Part shown: one piece after another, positions 29,355-38,065 of the stretch
How the letters are laid out: every line of letters begins with the position of its first letter
How positions within the stretch are numbered: the first letter of the stretch is position 1
NCBI RefSeq assembly: GCF_000948415.1
Contig: NZ_JYII01000007.1
Span: 62,001 to 126,000, forward strand
From: Thalassospira sp. HJ
GTDB taxonomy: Bacteria; Pseudomonadota; Alphaproteobacteria; Rhodospirillales; Thalassospiraceae
Direction: 5' to 3'
DNA: 64,000 nt
Translations under genes and position numbers: made by a program
Notes under the pieces: model-generated
What the model was told of the DNA's origin: nothing
Databases searched by the model: none
Seen by the model: only the letters and a program-made list of their open reading frames with translations

Positions 29355-30005
29355 GTGGTTGATATTTTCCAGGAAGTCGAAGAAGACCTGAAGCGTGAAC
29401 GCAGCGAAGAGCTGTGGCGCAAATACGGGAAATACGTGATCGGCGTTGCAGCGGCCATCGTTCTGGGTGTTGCCGGTCGTGAAGGCTGGAAAACCTATGA
29501 GAGCAGCACCAGCATTGAAAACGGTACCCGTCTTGCCAATGCTGTCGAACTTGCACAGGACAGCGCAACCGATCAGGACGCCGCACTGGCCGCCCTTGAT
29601 GCGATCATTGCCGATGGCAATGCCGACTTTGTCGCTCTTGGCCATTTCCAGAAGGCAGCTGTTTATCTGCGCGCTGATGCGGTTCCGTCTGCGATTACCG
29701 AACTCGAAGCCATTGCCGGTAATTCCGACATTGAGCAGGTTTACCGTGACCTTGCCGTGGTGCAGATCGCAATGAACAGCGCGAGTGCCGGCAATGCATC
29801 GGACCTGATTGCCCGTCTGGAGCCGATCGCGGTGCCGGAAAATGCATGGTATTACTCGGTACGTGAAATGATCGCACTTCTGCACATCGCCGGTGGCGAG
29901 GTCGAGGCCGCCAAGCCGCTTCTGACCGAGATCGCAGACGATAGCAGTGCGCCGCAGGGCATGCGTGCACGCGCAAGTGAAATTCTCAAGGCTGTTGGTG
30001 CCTAA
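29355..30005 (+). CDS. YfgM-like inner-membrane TPR protein
   Basis: A 216-residue protein with a short cytoplasmic N-terminus (residues 1-22), one transmembrane helix (about 27-42, YVIGVAAAIVLGVAGRE) and a periplasmic helical repeat region of TPR_21 type. YfgM in E. coli helps periplasmic chaperone handover at the Sec translocon and is encoded next to bamB, as here. It uses a GTG start. Order yfgM-bamB-der matches the enterobacterial locus. Confidence 0.87.
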   Translation: MVDIFQEVEEDLKRERSEELWRKYGKYVIGVAAAIVLGVAGREGWKTYESSTSIENGTRLANAVELAQDSATDQDAALAALDAIIADGNADFVALGHFQKAAVYLRADAVPSAITELEAIAGNSDIEQVYRDLAVVQIAMNSASAGNASDLIARLEPIAVPENAWYYSVREMIALLHIAGGEVEAAKPLLTEIADDSSAPQGMRARASEILKAVGA

Positions 30006-30074
30006 CGTCACCCAGACACCAACGGATCGCGATCTGCGATCCACATGACGTGAGCTTTTTCAGGGGATAGGGTT

Positions 30075-31409
30075 TTGACCACACGCGGTATTAAGTCACT
30101 TCTGTGCGTAATGGGCCTGACGGGCCTTTTGGCAGGGTGTTCTGGTTGGCTTGGCGAGGCGGAAGATCCGCCGCTTCCGGGCGAGCGTATTTCTGTCCTT
30201 GCCCTGCAAAGCACGGTTCAGCCTGATGTGGCGCTAAGTGATCAGCGCGTGATCCTGCCCGAACCCGAACCGATGGTCGATTGGCCGCAGAATGGCGGCT
30301 ATCCGAGCCACGCGTTGCATCACGTTGCCCTTGATAACGAAGTCCTTGAGCAGGACTGGTCGATTGATATCGGCGAAGGGTCGATGGATGACAACCTTCT
30401 GCTCAATCAGGCGATTGTTGCCCGTGGTGTGATCTTTACCATTGATGCCTCTGCCGAAGTGCGCGCCTATGCCGCGACCTCGGGCAAGCGCATCTGGTCG
30501 CTTGAACTGGCACCCGAAGACGAAGAAGACAGCACCCTTTTGGGCGGTGGTCTGGCTTATGAAGCCGGTGTCATCTATGCCACGACGGGCTTTGCTGAAA
30601 TCATCGCGATTGATGCACCAAGTGCCACGGTTCTATGGCGTCAGCAGGTCAGTGCACCGATGCGTTCTGCACCGACCGTTCGCGGGGGGCGCGTCTTTGC
30701 CATTACCATTGATAACCAGACTGTTGCTTTTAATGCGCGGACCGGTGAAACGCTTTGGAGTCACCGTGGTGCAGCCGAAGGCGCATCCTTTATCGGTGGT
30801 GCCAGCCCCGCAGTTGATCAGGGCGTTGTGATTTCGGCCTATTCCACGGGTGAGCTTTATGCCCTTCGCGTGGAAAACGGTCAGGTGATCTGGTCGGATG
30901 CGCTGGCGGCTGCCGGTCGTACCGATGCGGTGTCGGCAATCGCTGATATTCGTGGCCTGCCGGTGATTGATAATGATCTGGTGATTGCGACAAGCAACTC
31001 CGGTCTTACGACGGCGATTGACCTGCGTACAGGCTATCGTGTCTGGGAATTGGAGGCCGGTGGCATCCAGTCACCATGGGTAGCCGGCGAATATGTATAC
31101 CTGCTAACCAATACAAATGACTTGATTGCCTTGCGTCGGAAGACCGGACAGGTTAAATGGGTCACCGTTCTGCCCCGTTATACCGATCCCGAGGATCAGG
31201 AAGGCCCGATTGTCTGGACAGGGCCGGTTCTGGCCGGTGACAGGTTGATCGTTGGTAACGAGCAGGGCGAAGTAATGACTGTTTCCCCTTATAGCGGTGA
31301 CATTCTGGGAATGGATGAAGTATCCGGCCCGATCACCTTGCCGCCATCTGTTGCCGGTGACAGCCTTTACTTCCTGACTGCGGATGCCGATCTAATCGCA
31401 TATCGCTGA
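30075..31409 (+). CDS. bamB: Outer-membrane assembly lipoprotein BamB
   Basis: A 444-residue lipoprotein with a signal peptide and lipobox LLAGC (Cys22). The rest is an eight-bladed beta-propeller of PQQ-like repeats, seen as repeated xATxGxxxW patterns such as AYAATSGKRIW, AIDAPSATVLWRQ, AFNARTGETLW, AIDLRTGYRVWE and ALRRKTGQVKW. BamB binds BamA and helps insert beta-barrel proteins. The start is TTG at 30075 with AGGGGATAG upstream; the next ATG would cut into the signal peptide. It is 69 bases after the yfgM-like gene. Confidence 0.93.
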   Translation: MTTRGIKSLLCVMGLTGLLAGCSGWLGEAEDPPLPGERISVLALQSTVQPDVALSDQRVILPEPEPMVDWPQNGGYPSHALHHVALDNEVLEQDWSIDIGEGSMDDNLLLNQAIVARGVIFTIDASAEVRAYAATSGKRIWSLELAPEDEEDSTLLGGGLAYEAGVIYATTGFAEIIAIDAPSATVLWRQQVSAPMRSAPTVRGGRVFAITIDNQTVAFNARTGETLWSHRGAAEGASFIGGASPAVDQGVVISAYSTGELYALRVENGQVIWSDALAAAGRTDAVSAIADIRGLPVIDNDLVIATSNSGLTTAIDLRTGYRVWELEAGGIQSPWVAGEYVYLLTNTNDLIALRRKTGQVKWVTVLPRYTDPEDQEGPIVWTGPVLAGDRLIVGNEQGEVMTVSPYSGDILGMDEVSGPITLPPSVAGDSLYFLTADADLIAYR

Positions 31410-31460
31410 TCGGTCAGGAACGAACACAGTTTTCGCAAGGTTTCCTTGCAGGTTTTTGCG

Positions 31461-31492
31461 ATGCGCCGTGGGCCCGAATGCCCGCGGCGCAT
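31461..31492 (+). promoter_or_regulatory. Long hairpin between bamB and der
   Basis: ATGCGCCGTGGGC pairs over 13 bases (one G-T pair) with GCCCGCGGCGCAT around a six-base loop. The T-run (TTTTAT) comes seven bases later, so it is either a leaky terminator or an attenuator separating bamB from der. Confidence 0.55.
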
Positions 31493-31524
31493 AACGCCTT
31501 TTATAACGAGAGTCTGAAAATCAG

Positions 31525-33051
31525 ATGTCGCTGAAAGTTGCCATTATCGGTCGCCCCAATGTCGGGAAGTCGACCCTGTTTAACCGTCTGGTCGGCAAAA
31601 AGCTGGCACTTGTGGACGATCAGCCCGGCGTGACCCGTGACCGTCGTTACGGCAAGGGCCGCCTTGGCCATATGTCCTTTGACGTCATCGATACCGCTGG
31701 CCTTGAAGAAGCGTTTGATGATTCCGTCGAAGGCATGATGCGCCAGCAAAGTGAAAAGGCGTTCGAGGAATGCGACGTTGCGCTGTTCCTGATTGATGCC
31801 CGTGCCGGTCTGACGCCGCTTGATAACCACTTTGCCGACTGGTTGCGCAAGCGCAAAAAACCGGTCTATGTCATTGCCAACAAGCACGAAGGCAAGGATC
31901 AGGATCCGGGCCTTTATGAGGCCTATGGTCTTGGTCTTGGCGATGTTGCGCCGATCTCGGCCGAGCATGGCCTTGGTATCGAGTTGCTCTATGACATTCT
32001 TGAACCGCACTGGGAAGAATGGAAAGACCGCGAACGCGTCGCCAAGCAGCATGCCCGTGAAGAGGCAGAAGCCACCAGTGACGACGAAGACGATGATATC
32101 GACGATCTGATCGATCCGGATGGCTTTGCCGATGACGAGGGCGAGGTTTTCCCGTCCTATGAAATCGAATTCAGCGAAGATGATGAAGACGAAGACGGTG
32201 AATTGATTGTCGATGGTACGCGCGACAATTCGAAAATCCAGCTCGCCATCGTTGGTCGCCCGAATGCCGGTAAATCAACCCTTCTGAACCAGCTTCTGGG
32301 CGAAGAACGCGTCATGACCGGCCCGCAGGCTGGCCTTACCCGTGATTCGATTGCCGTTGACTGGTCCTATGAAGGGCGTCCGATCCGTCTGGTCGATACT
32401 GCTGGTATGCGCCGCAAGAAGAAGATCGATGACCGTGTCGAGAAGCTTTCGGTTGCCGATACGCTGCGCGTGATCCGCTATGCGCAGGTCGTGGTCCTGA
32501 TGATCGATGCGACCAACACGCTTGATAAGCAGGATTTGACCATTGCGCGTATGGTGCTCGAAGAAGGCCGTGCATTGATCATTGCAGTGAATAAGTGGGA
32601 TGCAATCAAGGACAAGGCTGGTGTCATGCAGGACCTGCGTGACAAGCTTGATGTTTCCTTTGCCCAAGCCAAAGGTATTCCGGTTCTGACCTTCTCGGCC
32701 CTTACCGGGCGCGGCACGGATCGTTTGATGCCAACGGTTCTTGATATCCACGATATCTGGAGCCGCCGCATCCCAACCTCGCAGCTTAACCGCTGGCTCG
32801 AAGCCACGACCGAGCGCCATCTGCCGCCGGTCATTTCCGGGCGTCGTATTCGCCTGCGCTACATGACCCAGGCGAAATCGCGTCCGCCAAGCTTCTTTAT
32901 CAACTGCTCCAAGGCGGCTGAACTGCCCGAAAGCTATACGCGCTATCTGATCAATGGGTTGCGCGAAGATTTCGACATGCCGGGCGTTCCGATCCGTATT
33001 TACCTTCGCAGCAGTGACAACCCCTATGCCAACAAGAAAAAGAAACGCTAG
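31525..33051 (+). CDS. der: Ribosome biogenesis GTPase Der (EngA)
   Basis: A 508-residue tandem GTPase needed for 50S assembly. G domain 1 has GRPNVGKST and DTAGLEE; G domain 2 has GRPNAGKST, DTAGMRRKKKI and NKWD. The C-terminal KH-like domain includes RYMTQAKSRPPSFFINC. The linker between the two G domains (about residues 180-230) is unusually long and acidic with runs of Asp and Glu. A basic tail ends the protein (KKKKR). Confidence 0.96.
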   Translation: MSLKVAIIGRPNVGKSTLFNRLVGKKLALVDDQPGVTRDRRYGKGRLGHMSFDVIDTAGLEEAFDDSVEGMMRQQSEKAFEECDVALFLIDARAGLTPLDNHFADWLRKRKKPVYVIANKHEGKDQDPGLYEAYGLGLGDVAPISAEHGLGIELLYDILEPHWEEWKDRERVAKQHAREEAEATSDDEDDDIDDLIDPDGFADDEGEVFPSYEIEFSEDDEDEDGELIVDGTRDNSKIQLAIVGRPNAGKSTLLNQLLGEERVMTGPQAGLTRDSIAVDWSYEGRPIRLVDTAGMRRKKKIDDRVEKLSVADTLRVIRYAQVVVLMIDATNTLDKQDLTIARMVLEEGRALIIAVNKWDAIKDKAGVMQDLRDKLDVSFAQAKGIPVLTFSALTGRGTDRLMPTVLDIHDIWSRRIPTSQLNRWLEATTERHLPPVISGRRIRLRYMTQAKSRPPSFFINCSKAAELPESYTRYLINGLREDFDMPGVPIRIYLRSSDNPYANKKKKR

Positions 33052-33076
33052 TTTCGGTAATCTTGCCAAACAGAAC

Positions 33077-33111
33077 AAAGCCGCCCTCGGTCATGATGGG
33101 CGGCTTTTTAT
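33077..33111 (+). terminator. Terminator after der
   Basis: AAAGCCGCCC and GGGCGGCTTT form a ten-pair stem followed by TTTAT. It lies 25 bases after der. AT-rich accessory DNA begins just beyond it. Confidence 0.9.
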
Positions 33112-33349
33112 TTGTGTGGGAGCGTTGATTTATAGCGGAGTAGGTTAGGCATAATCATTTCCGCTGTTTAGTTAAACCGGTTCAATACTACTTCAAAGAG
33201 GGGATGTCCCATTTTAAATCAGTCCATGGTGAAATTTTCCTACCAAATACTACCATAACGATATATAAGCATTTTCCTAATATAAAAATCTTGAATGTCT
33301 TTTGGGGGCGAATATCAGGATCAAAACCGCACATTCTGCAGGAGGGAAA

Positions 33350-34702
33350 ATGACTAATATTTTCGATGAATTTGTACGGAGTTTGGCTGCTCGGTGCTTT
33401 ACGGTGTTTGTGCTTGGTATCCTCCTTTTTGGAGGTGAGGTAAAAGCGGAGCCTGTTCTGTTAAAAGATGGAATAACAAGAACCGCTGACGGCGTACTCG
33501 AAGAGGCTGCGGCAAACTGGGTGAATTGCGCAAGAGAACTTCCCATTCCTTATTTACAGACGTGCCGCATCAACGAACCGGACAAAGTGGTAACTTTTCG
33601 TTATGGAGCAGAGGGGAGCTATTTCTTCTACGTTTTTAAGAGCGTGAAACCAATTGAAATTACCTGTTGGAATAATGTTTTGGGGGACCCAAATCCTGGG
33701 GTTCCAAAGTTCTGTGATTATACGACAGGTACCGTGTATGGGGGGCTTGACGGGACCGATTATAGGGAAGTGGCAAAAGAAGGAGAGCAGTTTAATGTTG
33801 ATGTTTCTGCCCGAAACGTATGGGTCCGGTTCGGTTTCGTTGGGGCTGCAGGTGGGCAGTGGTATTACCGAACGGTAAATAGTAAGCAAAAACTCACCTG
33901 TAACATCGCAGAGATGGGGCAGGGGTTTGATCCTGCGCCGAATATAAAAAAGGTTTGCCAGGTTGGGCCAGTCGTACAGGAAATTCAGAACGCATTCAAA
34001 AAGTGCGCGACGGAAGGGGCGACTTGTACTGTCACCGATCGGCCTGTCTTCGTCCGATATGGTATAGATGACAGTTGGACGCAGCGTTTGATGAGGACGC
34101 CTTCTTCAAAGCCGTTTGCTTGCACAAACTCTCAATTTGGTATTGATCCTGCGCGGTTAAAAAGCAAGGAGTGCTGGTTTTCCGAATATGTTCCTGCGCC
34201 GGGTGCGACCAATGTCTATGGGCAGTGGAAGCAGAAACAAACCTGTTTCGGAAATGCATGTGGAAGCTTGTCGGCCACTGTCTCTAGAGGCGTAAGTACT
34301 ACGGATAGTTGGGAAAAAACTGATAGTTACGGGCAGAGTATTACCACAAAGATTGAAAGTGGTGAGCTTCCAATATTAGGTGGTGGAAAAGTTAGTGCAG
34401 AAGCAGGGCTTACTTTTTCGCAGACAAGTAGTTGGTCATCGGCATCTACCACTGAAATAAAAAATGGGTTTGAGGTTCAATGTAATTTTGGGTCTGTTTC
34501 AGATACATCTTTTGGAGAGATGTGGCAGTTTGAAACCATTTCTAGTAGCCAGTGTCTGGATAAAATCACATGTTCTGGAAGCATTGAGGTTCTAGATTAT
34601 ATGTGCATTGTTTGGAAAGAAATACCTAAGGAAATGAATCCGCCAGTTTGTCTTCCTGGATATTGTAAAAACAATGCTTGTACGGAATGCACATACAACT
34701 GA
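33350..34702 (+). CDS. Secreted Cys-rich protein with three small repeats and an aerolysin-like segment
   Basis: A 450-residue protein of lower GC than its neighbours. The start at 33350 follows GGAGGG; a TTG 16 codons earlier is rejected. A signal peptide covers about 1-33 (hydrophobic 15-28, VKA before EPVLL). Three ~60-residue repeats follow: 60-122 (CARELP, RYG, GDPNPGV, C122), 140-203 (degenerate, lacks the first Cys pair) and 219-275 (CATEGATC, VRYG, FGIDP, C275). Residues 305-380 show Ser/Thr-rich alternation around a Gly turn (SRGVSTTDSWEKTDS, SGELPILGGGKVSAEAG, LTFSQTSSWSSASTTE), as in the pore-forming strands of aerolysin/ETX-MTX2 toxins. The Cys-rich C-terminus ends CKNNACTECTYN. 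A secreted beta-pore-forming or surface-binding protein is inferred; no family match was run. Confidence 0.6.
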   Translation: MTNIFDEFVRSLAARCFTVFVLGILLFGGEVKAEPVLLKDGITRTADGVLEEAAANWVNCARELPIPYLQTCRINEPDKVVTFRYGAEGSYFFYVFKSVKPIEITCWNNVLGDPNPGVPKFCDYTTGTVYGGLDGTDYREVAKEGEQFNVDVSARNVWVRFGFVGAAGGQWYYRTVNSKQKLTCNIAEMGQGFDPAPNIKKVCQVGPVVQEIQNAFKKCATEGATCTVTDRPVFVRYGIDDSWTQRLMRTPSSKPFACTNSQFGIDPARLKSKECWFSEYVPAPGATNVYGQWKQKQTCFGNACGSLSATVSRGVSTTDSWEKTDSYGQSITTKIESGELPILGGGKVSAEAGLTFSQTSSWSSASTTEIKNGFEVQCNFGSVSDTSFGEMWQFETISSSQCLDKITCSGSIEVLDYMCIVWKEIPKEMNPPVCLPGYCKNNACTECTYN

Positions 34703-34812
34703 CCGAGGTTGGATAATGCTTTAGGCTCATAGTCCGCTTGATGAAATACTGTACTCGTTGAGCACGTAATGTTGGTGGTTCTTGATGTTCGTGATATCAA
34801 GGATCACCTTGC

Positions 34813-34845
34813 AAAGCCGTCCCGTTTACAATGGGGCGGCTTTTC
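34813..34845 (+). terminator. Terminator after the aerolysin-like gene
   Basis: AAAGCCGTCCC and GGGGCGGCTTT pair over eleven bases (one wobble) around GTTTACAAT, followed by TCTTG. It isolates the accessory gene as a single-gene transcript. The rest of the 304-base gap 34703-35006 has no clear gene. Confidence 0.75.
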
Positions 34846-35006
34846 TTGTTGATGCCGGTTGGGCTCAGTCTCTCTATCTGGTGCTGGATGATGGCTTCTC
34901 CATTGGTATAAGGTTCCTTGCTTTGCGCTTGGGTGCTATATTTTGGTATAGTATACGGGTATTCGCAAAACGCGATTTGCCAAGTGAAGGCCTACGGACC
35001 AAATTG

Positions 35007-36658
35007 ATGCGTTTGAAACATGTATTGATGGCTTGTTTTATGGTGCTTTCAGCAGCGCCGTTGGTTTTGTCGGTTTTGACCTTGCACATCCATAGTGCAG
35101 GTCAATATCGTCAACAGGTTGCCGAAAATCTTGCTGCCATTTCAGAATTGGCCAAAAAGCGACTTTTGACAGCAGTTGAACGCATTGAAGACAATACTTC
35201 TCTGATTGCCAGTCGCACCGAACTTCGCCGACAACTATTTGCCTATCAGGAAAAACAAAGCCCGGCAGCGTTGGTTTCGATCAATCAATCTCTTGATGAC
35301 GCCAACAGCTATGTGGCGGCTATCCGCAATATTACAGTGTTTGATATTTATGGGCGGCCGGTGGCATCTTCTGGCCGCTTGCGGGTGCAGATAAACACAA
35401 CCCTCGCAGATGACGACCAAAATTCCATCTTTCTGCTGCGTGAGGAAGATCTGCTTGTACGTAGCGTTCGTAAGCTGGAAATCGGTAGCACCCATGTCGG
35501 GTATTTGGCCGTTGATTTTTCGGCGGCGTTTATTCTTGATCTAGCGGAGGACGTGACCGGGCTTGGTCAAACAGGTGAATGGCTTTTTGCGGTCCGGGGC
35601 AAGGATGGCAGTGCACTATTTGCCGTACCTTTGAAATATGACCCAGATGCCGCATTCCGCCGGTCAATTCCCCGTGCACGAACAGATGTCCCGATCACGC
35701 AGGCATTACTGGGCAATGAAACGATCCTTGAGCATGCACCCGATTATCGCGAAGAACCAGTAATGGCGTCGACACGTTACCTGCCCAGTATGGACTGGGG
35801 GCTGGTTGCCAAGATCAATGAGGATGAGATCGCGGCAACGATCATGGAAGCCAACAAATACCTGATTTATATCGGGGTTGCCATTGTCCTGGCTGCGATG
35901 TTTGCTGCATTTTGGATCTCGGCCCTGATTGCACGACCGGTCGAGCAGCTCAGGCTTGCAACCCGAAAGGTCATAGCTGGTGATTTTAATGTTGACCCGG
36001 TTGATGCCAACTGGCGTGAGGCTAAGGGCCTGAGCTTGTCGTTTGGGGAAATGGCAAGATCACTACAGGATTTGCGGGACAACTTGCAGCATAAGGTGGC
36101 AGAGCGCACCCGTGCACTTGATGAGGTCAACAACCAGTTGCGCGAGATCACCGTGCGTGATCCGTTAACCGGGGTACATAACCGACGCTTCATTACCGAG
36201 CGCCTTGAACATGAATTTGCCAGAAGCCAGCGCTATAGCGGGAAACTTGGCGTCGCAATCCTTGACCTTGATCACTTCAAGAAGGTCAATGACACCTTTG
36301 GCCACAGTGCAGGAGATGAGGTTCTGATCGGTGTTGCCAAAACCTGCGCACTACAGATATGTTTGGCCGTATTGGTGGCGAAGAGTTTTGCATTATCATC
36401 CCCGAAGCAGACGAGCAGGGGGCTGTTTTGATGCTGGATCGTATTTGCCGCGAGGTGCAATCTCTGACCTTTGAATTCGATGGGCAGACCATTCATGTAA
36501 CCTGCTCTATCGGAGCGGCATTTCATAAGGAAACTACTGCGAGCGCAGCAGATCTGCTGCGTGCTGCAGACAAGGCGCTATATTACGCCAAGGATGCCGG
36601 CCGCAATCAGGTTATTGTCTATTCCGATATGTTGGCCGCAGATGTTGACGCAACATAG
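35007..36658 (+). pseudogene. Frameshifted membrane diguanylate cyclase
   Basis: Reading starts MRLKHVLMACFMV with a first transmembrane helix, then a periplasmic dCACHE-like sensor, a second helix (YIGVAIVLAAMFAAFWISALI), a HAMP region with RPVEQLRLATRKVIAGDF, a coiled coil and GGDEF. The frame breaks near 36351-36359: VLIGVAKTCALQ in one frame is followed in another by MFGRIGGEEFCIIIPE. Family spacing expects about five residues (LRESD-like) at this point, so about 13 bases appear to be missing, including the I-site. The 3' part then runs intact to 36658. Either a real inactivating deletion or an assembly error; a stand-alone cyclase is not possible as written. Confidence 0.82.
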
Positions 36659-36699
36659 TAAGGGGGGAGATTGCAGTACGTGTTTTGGAATTTACGAAC

Positions 36700-37179
36700 T
36701 CACTTCCCGGAAATTGACGGGCCGTTATCAATGATTTCCTTGATATGGTCTGGCAGGTCTTCTTCGGTGAAGTCTTCCTGTGTTTCGCTGTTCTGCACGA
36801 AGGCAAAAATGTCGGCAATGTCCTGACCAGAAAAATCGATCTGATAGCCAAGATCAGCTTGTTGCAACGCTAGCATCTGATGTGCTCCGCGCCACATGCG
36901 CGCAAAGAACTCAAACGGCTCACGCGCGACATTCATGTTCGACGCATCAAGACTGGTCGCCACATCACTGCCGACATTATTCACCGAATGACAAATCACA
37001 CAGCCGCGCTCTGCAAACAGGTTCTTGCCGCGTTCGGCATTCATTTCGGGCAGGGCAACCTTCGAGGTGTCGTTTTCTGAGGCTGTGGCACTTGTAACGG
37101 TTGCTGTGCCGCCAAGGGCAATAAGCATGGCAGCGACGCCCAGAGGGCGGATAAATCTGGAAGGAGAAGCCGAATTCAT
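36700..37179 (-). CDS. Periplasmic monohaem cytochrome c
   Basis: A 159-residue protein with a signal peptide (about 1-33) and one haem motif CVICH (Cys60, Cys63, His64). A later Met in the MWRGAHQMLALQ region could be the sixth haem ligand. The C-terminus is acidic (ETQEDFTEEDLPDHIKEI). It is a small class I cytochrome, probably an electron carrier; its partners are not encoded nearby. Confidence 0.87.
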   Translation of the reverse strand: MNSASPSRFIRPLGVAAMLIALGGTATVTSATASENDTSKVALPEMNAERGKNLFAERGCVICHSVNNVGSDVATSLDASNMNVAREPFEFFARMWRGAHQMLALQQADLGYQIDFSGQDIADIFAFVQNSETQEDFTEEDLPDHIKEIIDNGPSISGK

Positions 37180-37301
37180 AAAGTGCCGTGCTCCGATGCC
37201 GGTGGCGGGATGGTGTTTGGCCCATGCTATCGGGCAAACACCAGTTATGGCAATGCCTTGATCTGCTTTTTATGTCCGATTTCGACGGGCTATGGTCAGG
37301 C

Positions 37302-37328
37302 ATAAAAAAGGGCCCGCTCGTGGCCCTT
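37302..37328 (-). terminator. Terminator after the purF-SDR transcript
   Basis: Read on the minus strand, AAGGGCC and GGCCCTT form a seven-pair stem followed by a run of T. It lies 24 bases after the SDR stop. Confidence 0.8.
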
Positions 37329-37351
37329 GAATTCGAGGTGTTTGTTCGTGA

Positions 37352-38065
37352 TCAGGAAGCGTTGACCACTTCACCATGTTTGGTGCAGGACGCTTCTGCC
37401 AGATCGACGAAGACATCGGTGATGCTTTCGGGCGTCGGCAGGGTCTGGGGATCTTCGCCCGGATAGGCTTCTGCGCGCATTTTGGTGCGGATGCGGCCCG
37501 GATTGACGAGGTTGACCCGAACCTTGGTTTCTTCGAGTTCCTGGGCATAGGACAGCACAAGGCTCTCAAGCGCTGCCTTGGTCGAGGCATAAAGGCCCCA
37601 GAAGGCGCGGCCCTTGCCAGACGCGTTCGAGGTCACGAAGATCGCCCGACCCGCATCAGAAAGCTGCAGGAGCTTGTCTGTCGTGCGGATCAGGTGGAAG
37701 TTCGCCGTGACATTGGTGGCGTAGGTGTTCTGGAAGACCTGCGCATCAATATGACCAACCGGTGCGATTTCGCCCAGAAGGCCGGCATTGCCGACCACGA
37801 TATCGAGCTTGCCAAACCGCTCATAGATCGTCGGACCCAGCATGTCGATCTTGTCAAACATGGTCAGGTCCAGCGGCAGCAAGGTGATCTTGCCACCGGC
37901 TTCGGTGACGTCGTCGCTGAGTTCCTCAAGCGCACCCACATTGCGGCCAACCGCAATCACATGCGCGCCTTCGGCCGCGAAGCGTTTGGCAACCGCACAC
38001 CCGATCCCGTGCGAGGCCCCGGTGATCAGGGCAACGCGACCTTCAAGACGTTTGGTGTCGGTCAT
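37352..38065 (-). CDS. Short-chain dehydrogenase/reductase
   Basis: A 237-residue classical SDR. It has the cofactor loop GASHGIG near residue 16, the NAG motif (VVGNAGLLGE), catalytic Ser in TSNASGKG and YASTK. The conserved PG segment NLVNPGRIRT follows. The start overlaps the purF stop by four bases (ATGA), so it is translated with purF, though no link to purine synthesis is known. Substrate unknown. Confidence 0.87.
   Translation of the reverse strand: MTDTKRLEGRVALITGASHGIGCAVAKRFAAEGAHVIAVGRNVGALEELSDDVTEAGGKITLLPLDLTMFDKIDMLGPTIYERFGKLDIVVGNAGLLGEIAPVGHIDAQVFQNTYATNVTANFHLIRTTDKLLQLSDAGRAIFVTSNASGKGRAFWGLYASTKAALESLVLSYAQELEETKVRVNLVNPGRIRTKMRAEAYPGEDPQTLPTPESITDVFVDLAEASCTKHGEVVNAS

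Noticed and set aside
36359..36658. Separate 99-residue GGDEF protein
   Set aside because: It begins in the middle of the domain, lacks the GTP-binding N-terminal half and continues the upstream reading frame; it is the tail of the frameshifted cyclase.
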